Source: Pristionchus mayeri (Eukaryota; Nematoda; Chromadorea; Rhabditida; Neodiplogasteridae). Taken from it: a DNA stretch of 64,000 bases. Every line of letters starts with the position of its first letter. Position 1 is the first letter of the stretch. A program made the position numbers and the translations under genes. Shown piece after piece: positions 58,090-64,000 of this stretch. A model generated the notes under the pieces. It saw only the letters and a list, made by a program, of their open reading frames with translations. It had not been told where the DNA came from and ran no database searches. The stretch lies in contig BTRK01000003.1 of assembly GCA_036245805.1 (NCBI GenBank), positions 39,201,215 through 39,265,214 on the forward strand, in the 5' to 3' direction.

Positions 58090-58350
58090 ATTACCAAATA
58101 TGGTCGCCAGTCTCTCTCGAGTAGGTGGATGAAGAGAGGAAACAACTGCTGCAACTACCCGAGGGAATATCGTACGTTGATATTTAAAATTTCGTTATGA
58201 TAACCAAACTTGGATTCATATTTTTAGTTTCGACCAACGATAGTAGCAATACATTGATGAGCACTCAATTCTTGACCCCCCGGTGACTGCCTGAGCCTAA
58301 AATCTCACTGGTGCTCAAAATTCAGCATTTATCCATTTTGAGTATTTTTT
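58090..58350 (+). repeat. Degenerate A-B modules
   Basis: A near 58110 (TCTCTCGAGTAGGTGGATGA) and B near 58290 (AAATCTCACTGGTGCTCAAA). Last recognisable unit on the right side of the window. Confidence 0.55.
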
Positions 58351-58907
58351 CCTTCACCGGCTACAGCAGCGTTGTGTGCTCGAGAGAACGGCGGCAGGGG
58401 ATATGCTCACCCGAAGCACCCTTCACACCATCGATCTGGTCGACCGACCGATATTTCCCCTGAAGTATACTACTGTCGACTTATCCGACTGTGTTTTGAC
58501 TTTTGCAATAATGATGACAAATTTCCTTCTATTCATCATTGGAGAATACAGTGCAAACTTTATCGCAACAACCGTCCAATTTAAACGATTTCAGAGTACG
58601 GTAAGAATTACGGTAGGTTAGGTCGGCATTTCGGTTTGCATTCGTATTTTTCTCTCTCGAAGACCGAGTCAAAGGGACTGAGGACAGAAAGAGAACGTGG
58701 TCGAGATTAGGGTGAGGGGAGAACAGGCGGAGAGTACGGAGGGGTACGGTAGGAAGGCTACGGTTGGACGACTCAAGAGTGCTAGAAGAAAGGAATGTGG
58801 AGAAAAGGGGAGATGTGCTCGGCCACGACGAATGCCGATGTACGATAGGCGAATTCAAGCTTCATCGCTGCCTTCGGGCTGATTGGTAAGGAAAACTGGC
58901 ACTAGGG

Positions 58908-58975
58908 CGGATGAGAACTATTACGTCATGTCGCCTTTGATCTATCAAAGGCGGCATGACATCATTGTTTTCATC
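58908..58975. repeat. Short palindrome, 33-bp arms
   Basis: GGATGAGAAC...GCCTTTGAT, a two-base gap, then the near-complement. A half copy occurs at 61209-61245. Confidence 0.8.
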
Positions 58976-59189
58976 CGATCAATTGCCGGAAAACTGCAAA
59001 GATCAAAGTTCACGGCGGAAGCGCAGAAGATCGGGAACGATTTCGTAGCCAACCCTCTTCATAGGTATGCATCTCCAATCGAAAACAGTTACCAGTACAC
59101 GATTCTACTTCCACACGAGTTTTATCAGTCATGACAAGGGTTTCGAAATGTGGGATCGAGTGTCAAGTGCACATAGTTGGAAGCAATAC

Positions 59190-59450
59190 CGAGAGGCACG
59201 AAACTCCGCCTCTTCTCTCCCTCTTTCCCGCCTGTTTCTGCCCCGTTGCGTGTAGAGAGCAGCGCGCCTACGAGGGAGTTCCTCTCGCTCTCAGCGTCGG
59301 TTTTTAACCCGTATCTCAAGGTACGCTTGGGCTTCTGACCAGACAATCTCTGTGTCGGAGAACCAACAGTTTTTGGTTAGCTCCGAGGGGGATCTCCCGG
59401 GAGCGAAACGATTGTCTCATTTTTTGTTCACCGTTGATCTATTAGTGAAT
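59190..59450 (+). repeat. Direct repeat, copy 1 (second copy 60955-61200)
   Basis: About 245 bp (CTTCTCTCCCTCTTTCCCGC to GATCTCCCGGGAGC) is repeated at 60955-61200 with scattered substitutions. The palindromic element 59451-60541 lies immediately after copy 1. Confidence 0.85.
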
Positions 59451-60541
59451 ACAACAGACTATCTGAGAGAATCAACATATTTCTTCAGCGACTTGGCATT
59501 GGCCGATAATTATAATTCCTACTGACGTCGCCAATTGGTCGGCCTCCACGAGGGAAATCGACGAGCATCGCCAGATTTGCGATCCGCATCCGCGCGGTCG
59601 CGGGCGCGGATATCGACAAATTAACTACGGTAGCTTCGAAATTTTTATATCGACTCCAATCACTGCGGGGGTAGGGGCGCTGCATTCCTTGACAAATTCT
59701 AAGACTTTTTTACTTCGGAGAGTTTTTCGATCAGATTCCATCTAAGGCCGGAAATCGATAATTCCACTTTTGTTTCGTACATGAAAGCAGTTCCCCAGAA
59801 ATTTTTCAAGAACTCCCCTAAATATTATTGCTGATCTAGCTTCTGCTTGAATCGACACCTACTCCCGTAGAACAGCGCGATTCAACTAGGCGCGTAAGTT
59901 GGTCAAAATGAATTATGGTGTAATTTTTGGGTTACTGTAGGTGAGTGCACAAAGTTGGACGACTTTTCCCAATTGGTGTAGGATAGCTTCAAATTGATTT
60001 TCAGACCATTTAACACCTGTTGGGAAATGTCGCCCTAACTTCGCACTCGCCTACCGTAACCTAAAAATTACACCATAATTCATTCAAAATTCATGTTGAC
60101 CAACTTACGCGTCTTGTTGAATCGCGCTGTTCTACGGGAGAATGTATCGAGTCAAGCAGAAGCTAGATCACCAATAATATTTAGGGGAGTTCTTGAAAAA
60201 TTTCTGGGGAACTGCTTTCATGTACGAACTAAAAGTGGAATTATCGATTTCAGGCGTTAGATGGAATCTGATCGAAAAACTCTGCGGAGTAAAAAAGTCT
60301 TAGAATTTGTCAAGGGATGCAGCGCCCCTACCGCCGCAGTCATAGGAGTCGCTTTTAAAATTTCGAAGCTACCGTAGTTAATTTTTCAAATTCCGCGCCC
60401 CGCCCGCGCGGATGCGGATCGACATTCTGCCGATGCTCGTCGGTTTCCCTCGTGGAGGCCGACCTACTGGTGAAGTTAGCAGGAATTCGAATTTTCGGCC
60501 AGTGCCAAGTCTATTCCGATTATCTCAGATAGTGTGTTGTA
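59451..60541. mobile_element. 1.1-kb palindromic element, AGACTATCTGAG family (copy 3)
   Basis: Termini ACAACAGACTATCTGAG and CTCAGATAGTGTGTTGT; the arms meet near 59990. It is almost identical to 37089-38175 in opposite orientation. Confidence 0.9.
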
Positions 60542-60816
60542 CTGCAGTTCATCATTGATGTTTTCATCGTTTCTGAAATCCTTTCTCTTCTTCCATTCGT
60601 GAGAGAATCATAACTCCTCCGTCACCTCTCATTATCTGTCGCATTCTCTCGGCTGCAAGAGCTGTGAGCGAGTGTGAGACATGAAAAGAGAAACGAGCGA
60701 TTTCCCTGGCCATTTTCAGCAACAAATGGACAATAGCTAAATATTTCATCAATACGAGATATGATCAGTTATACAAAGGTAAAACAACCGAGATCTAATG
60801 CCAATTATACGCAGCA

Positions 60817-60926
60817 GGGGTGTGGAAAAGGTTCCCGCACTCCACATTTCCCATGCTCTCTCGTCGGGCACAGTAACGACAGAGCATGGGGAATGAGGAG
60901 TGCAGGAAACTTTCTGCACACCCCTG
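60817..60926. mobile_element. 110-bp hAT-like palindromic MITE
   Basis: CAGGGGTGTGG start, CACACCCCTG end, arms of about 50 bp. Flanks ATACGCAG and ATACGCAT, an 8-bp duplication with one mismatch. Confidence 0.85.
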
Positions 60927-60954
60927 ATACGCATTCAAAGTAAAATTTGCGGGT

Positions 60955-61200
60955 GCTGAACTCGCCCCTTCTCTCCCTCTTTCCCGCCTGTTTCTGCCCC
61001 GGCGCGTGTAGAGAGCACCGCACCTACGAGAGAGTTCCTCTCGCTCTAAGCGTCGGTTTTTAACCCGTATCTCAAGGTACGCTTGGGCTTCTGACCAGAC
61101 AATCTCTGTGTCGGAGAACCAACAGTTTTTGGATAGCTCTGGGGGGATCTCCCGAGAGCAAAACGGTTGAACCATTGTGTCTCAGAACTGATCTATTGGT
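60955..61200 (+). repeat. Direct repeat, copy 2
   Basis: Matches 59190-59450. The opposite-strand frames of 72-126 aa across it are not conserved intact in copy 1. Confidence 0.85.
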
Positions 61201-61678
61201 GCTGCTTTTGATATGCCAAAGGCGGCATGACATCGTAGTTCTCATCCCCATCACCAACGCATGGAGCAAGCTACTGCTCCTAGAAGATAGCGAGGCAGAA
61301 CGAGCTGTGAGGGCATGGGAAAAGGGAAGAGGGACGAATGGCACGCAGAAGGTAGAAGGATAGGGAAGAGAGAAGGCTACTCAATTCGAGGGACGGGAAC
61401 GGGAGGGGGAGTAGGAAGCGGGAGTAGATCTATCTAGCGAGGGAGAGTAGACTGGCGGGCAGGTTGGAAGGATAGATCACAGAAGGAGAGAGCTGAATCA
61501 TCGAGGTCAACAGATCAAGTCAACGATCTTTCGGGCACAAACTAAACGTGATCTTTCCATACCTTCAATCAGTAAACCGATACAACCGCACCCCCCCCCC
61601 CAACCCGCCCACTACATCTGCACTCAACACAGCACACACAGTGTACTCATCACAAGCACTTTATCGCTTATCCCATCG

Positions 61679-63497
61679 CTATCCCTCATTCCCCTCCTCT
61701 TCTCTTCTCTTCTCTTTTAACTTTCCCTCTGCTGCCTCTGCCGCCTTCTTCTTCTTCCTCGCACTATTCTTCTCCTTCTCCGTCTGCTCCTCCTTGAGCG
61801 AGACCACCTGCAGAGTGGTCTTTGATCACCTGATCTCCAATCTTCTCCCGAAGCCCCGCCAGTTCCAAAGACACGTAATAGACCAATCATTCCTAGTCCA
61901 TTCGCCGTCCATTGGTGGTTCATCTCTACTACTCTACTACGAATGATTGGGATTGGCAGGGTTTTGGGATAGGGTTCGTGAGATGTGGCGATTGATTTTT
62001 GATCTCCTCGTGTCCCAATCTTCCTTCTCACCTTCTCCAGCGTGTCGTCCTCGTCGGACTTCTTCTGCAAAAGGATCAATCAATATTTCACTTCTCGATC
62101 ATCTCTCTGTTCTAACCTACCGTAGCCTGGACTAGTGATGGGTACGGTAGGTCAGTGCTCCGCCCCTTACAGTACCTGGTAGTCTCCGTTGGCGATCTTC
62201 TCCGCCTTCTCCTTCTCGAGCGCCTTCTTCTTCTTCTCAATCTCCGACGGCGTCGGGTCTTTCACCTGCAATTACCACATCTCTTTACCGTCATCCCACT
62301 GCGCCCTCCTAATCCTACCGTACCCCTCTCATCCTACCGTACCCTTCATCCCACCGTAACCCCTCCCCCGTCCTACAGTACCCCTCCCGTCCCTGGGTAC
62401 CGCTTCTAGTTAGCAGCCTTGTCATAATACCATATACCTTCCTGCATAACTACGCCATCTCATCGTCGTAATCCTACCGTACCCAACCAAAGCCTGTCCT
62501 GACTACAGGGTAGTACCGTTTTACCGTATGCCTACCGTAACCTGATCCATCGTATCCCCTCATCTCACCTCAGGGTAGGGTCTGTTCTTGGTGGAGGCGT
62601 CGTCCTTCTTCTCCTCCTCCTCCTTCTTCTCCTCCTCGGGCTTCTCTTCCTTCTCCTTCGAGCCCTCCTTCTTGTCGGAGGAGGGAGGAACGCCGGCCGC
62701 TTGCGACTTCGACGGCAACTCCGCCGACGCCTGCAAGGAGTACGGTGGATTACGGTGGATCAATGCGAGTACGGTGGGCCAGACGAGATACGGTAGATCG
62801 GAATGATACGGCGCCGTACCTTCGACTCGGACTCCTTCTTGTCCTCCTTCTTGTCGCCGATGGCTTCGATCGTCGGTGCCGCCGCGGCCTTGTTTGGCGC
62901 CTGCTGCAAATCGGAATGATCGGCGAGAGATTACGGTAGTTATGGTAGATTACGGTACGAAGATATAGATTACGGTAGTTATGGTAGATTACGGTACGGT
63001 AGATAGAGATTACGGTAGTTCGGGTAGTGTAGTCTTGGGGAATGCGATCGATATGATATGATGTGAATGAACAAGATTACGGTAGCAGGATTGTGACTAG
63101 AGATTACAGAAGGCGAAGGCAGGTGGAAATGGGCAGGGGAGGGGAAACGCAGGGACGGAATACTGTAGTCAATGGGTACGGTAGGTCAGCGTACCATGGC
63201 GGATTTGCTCTCGCCAACGGCCGCGACCACGTTCTTGTCTTCGGCGAGCGGAGGCTTGACTTCCTGAACGGAATATCGATTGGCTATGGTATCGGGTGAA
63301 TACGGTACCTCCTTCTTCTTGTTCTTCTTTCCACGTCCGACGATGACAGCAAGTGCTATTTGTAAGAGCAAACTCTGTAAAGGAGGAATACTGTAGGGAT
63401 ACCGTACCCTTCTCCATCTACAGTAACCCTGGAGGTACCATGTCCTCCTACCGTAACCCGCTGGACTTACGATGGTTATGAGTAACGTAGCCAGCAT
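61679..63497 (-). CDS. Lys/Glu-rich protein with N-terminal membrane anchor, 219 aa (8 exons)
   Basis: Exons 5' to 3': 63497-63471, 63374-63309, 63263-63195, 62903-62820, 62730-62569, 62265-62176, 62064-62032, 61807-61679 (TAG). All introns are phase 0 with GTA/GTGAG donors and NCAG acceptors. Residues 1-21 (MLATLLITI then SLLLQIALAVIV) form one hydrophobic segment followed at once by GRGKKNKKKE, so it is a signal-anchor with the charged body probably cytosolic. The rest is low complexity: KKEDKKESESK, a KEKEEKPEEEKKEEEEKKDD block (residues 106-125) and EIEKKKKALEKEKAEK. Coiled-coil-like or disordered. The start is ATG after a TTCCAG acceptor; a longer frame upstream is Pro-rich and unlikely. 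The fourth exon has a CAGCAG tandem acceptor that can add or drop one Gln. Family not recognised; possibly germline, by its shared intron style with the MSP gene. Confidence 0.8.
62904..63194 (-). promoter_or_regulatory. TACSGTA-dense intron
   Basis: The largest intron of the Lys/Glu-rich gene contains many GATTACGGTAG and GGTAGATTACGGTA repeats on the plus strand, about one heptamer every 20-30 bp. A regulatory role is inference. Confidence 0.3.
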
Positions 63498-63941
63498 CCT
63501 TGTGAGCGAGGGTGGCGCGGCCTGGAACAGCCGGGGCAACCACTCGGGACGGAGGACTGGTGGTAGGAATGAATGGATACGGGGAGGAGGAGGGGAAGGA
63601 GGAGGGAAGGGCAATGCAAATTACGAGGGAAAATTATTAATAATGAAGAGATTATAGATTATATGAGAATATTTATGATAATTTGCACTTTTTGTAGAAA
63701 AAAAATTGGCAAGTGATGAAAATTTTCAATTGCTCTCTCCATTCTGAAGCAGTAGCATGATATTTGCTCCTTGTGTGACAACACATATTGTACAAATTTT
63801 TATCATCTCAAGTAACGAACGAAAGGTCAATAAATTTCGAAACTACAGCACACCCGTTGCAGAGTACTCTACTTGCTTCTACTATATACAAGAGTTGAGC
63901 AATGTATAGCAGTCACACACCTACAGGCCGTGGTTGTAGGG
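63498..63941. other. Intergenic between two minus-strand genes
   Basis: 5' flank of the Lys/Glu-rich gene and 3' flank of the next gene. It is AT-rich, with CAATAAATTT near 63829, and no further gene. Confidence 0.5.
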
Positions 63942-64000
63942 TCACTTCTTGAGCGCCTTTCGGTACTCTTCCTTGAATACATCGGAGAAGCGGGAAGAGA
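63942..64000 (-). CDS. 3' end of a minus-strand gene cut by the window edge
   Basis: The frame entering from the right reads SSRFSDVFKEEYRKALKK before TGA at 63942. The amphipathic, basic end is compatible with helix 8 and the tail of a seven-helix receptor, or with many other proteins. The fragment is too short for a family call. Confidence 0.4.
   Translation of the reverse strand, partial: SSRFSDVFKEEYRKALKK

Noticed and set aside
61175..61363. Shared QRRHDIVVLI-like peptide at 58.95 and 61.22 kb
   Set aside because: It falls in a short palindromic repeat (33-bp arms), which explains the similarity at DNA level without coding constraint.

Overview
This window looks like nuclear DNA of a free-living rhabditid or diplogastrid-like nematode. 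It has genes made of many small exons with short phase-0 introns ending in TTNCAG or TGCAG, a major sperm protein (MSP) domain gene, and an SSQ-like sperm gene with SAYMG/SCYMG motifs. It also carries mariner, RTE-type, Helitron, hAT-like and TTAA-type elements. A Pristionchus-like genome is plausible, but the sequence alone does not prove it. Nothing bacterial, plasmid or phage is present. Most long open frames are shadows or repeat-derived.

Genes are few and sit in three places. (1) 28.9-33.6 kb is a compact putative sperm-gene island. It holds a 141-residue C-terminally anchored membrane protein (28942-31258, +); inside its last intron, antisense, a Gly/Ser-rich SSQ-like gene (30529-30171) with an apparent 1-nt frameshift; and a convergent MSP-domain gene with a long basic tail (33598-32271, -). 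(2) 61.7-63.5 kb encodes a 219-residue Lys/Glu-rich protein with an N-terminal membrane anchor (63497-61679, -), eight exons, all introns in phase 0. (3) The right edge holds the 3' end of another minus-strand gene (stop at 63942). Two more candidate exons lie at 53763-54197.

The rest is a repeat graveyard. A degenerate modular unit (order roughly D1-D2-K/G-A-B-C-H, about 1 kb where compact) recurs at least ten times, nearly always in + orientation, between 3 and 58 kb. It looks like a decayed tandem array. Into it went a mariner with an intact 338-aa transposase (38362-39603), a dead sister copy (20517-21730), a second decayed mariner (40851-42083), a 5'-truncated RTE-like retroelement with a 12-bp target duplication (42621-43744), a SINE-like insert (3895-4154), a 171-bp Helitron, hAT-like palindromes with 8-bp duplications, TTAA-flanked foldback elements, and long palindromes of about 1-3 kb.

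The most informative observations are: the frameshifted SSQ-like gene nested in an intron; a mariner copy that carries 82 bp of flank from the other mariner locus; a four-level nest of elements at 48.7-51.6 kb; tRNA-like cores in several unrelated inverted-repeat elements; and strong concentration of the palindromic heptamer TACSGTA in introns of the MSP and Lys/Glu-rich genes and in two palindromic elements. All calls come from reading the sequence; no database search was run.
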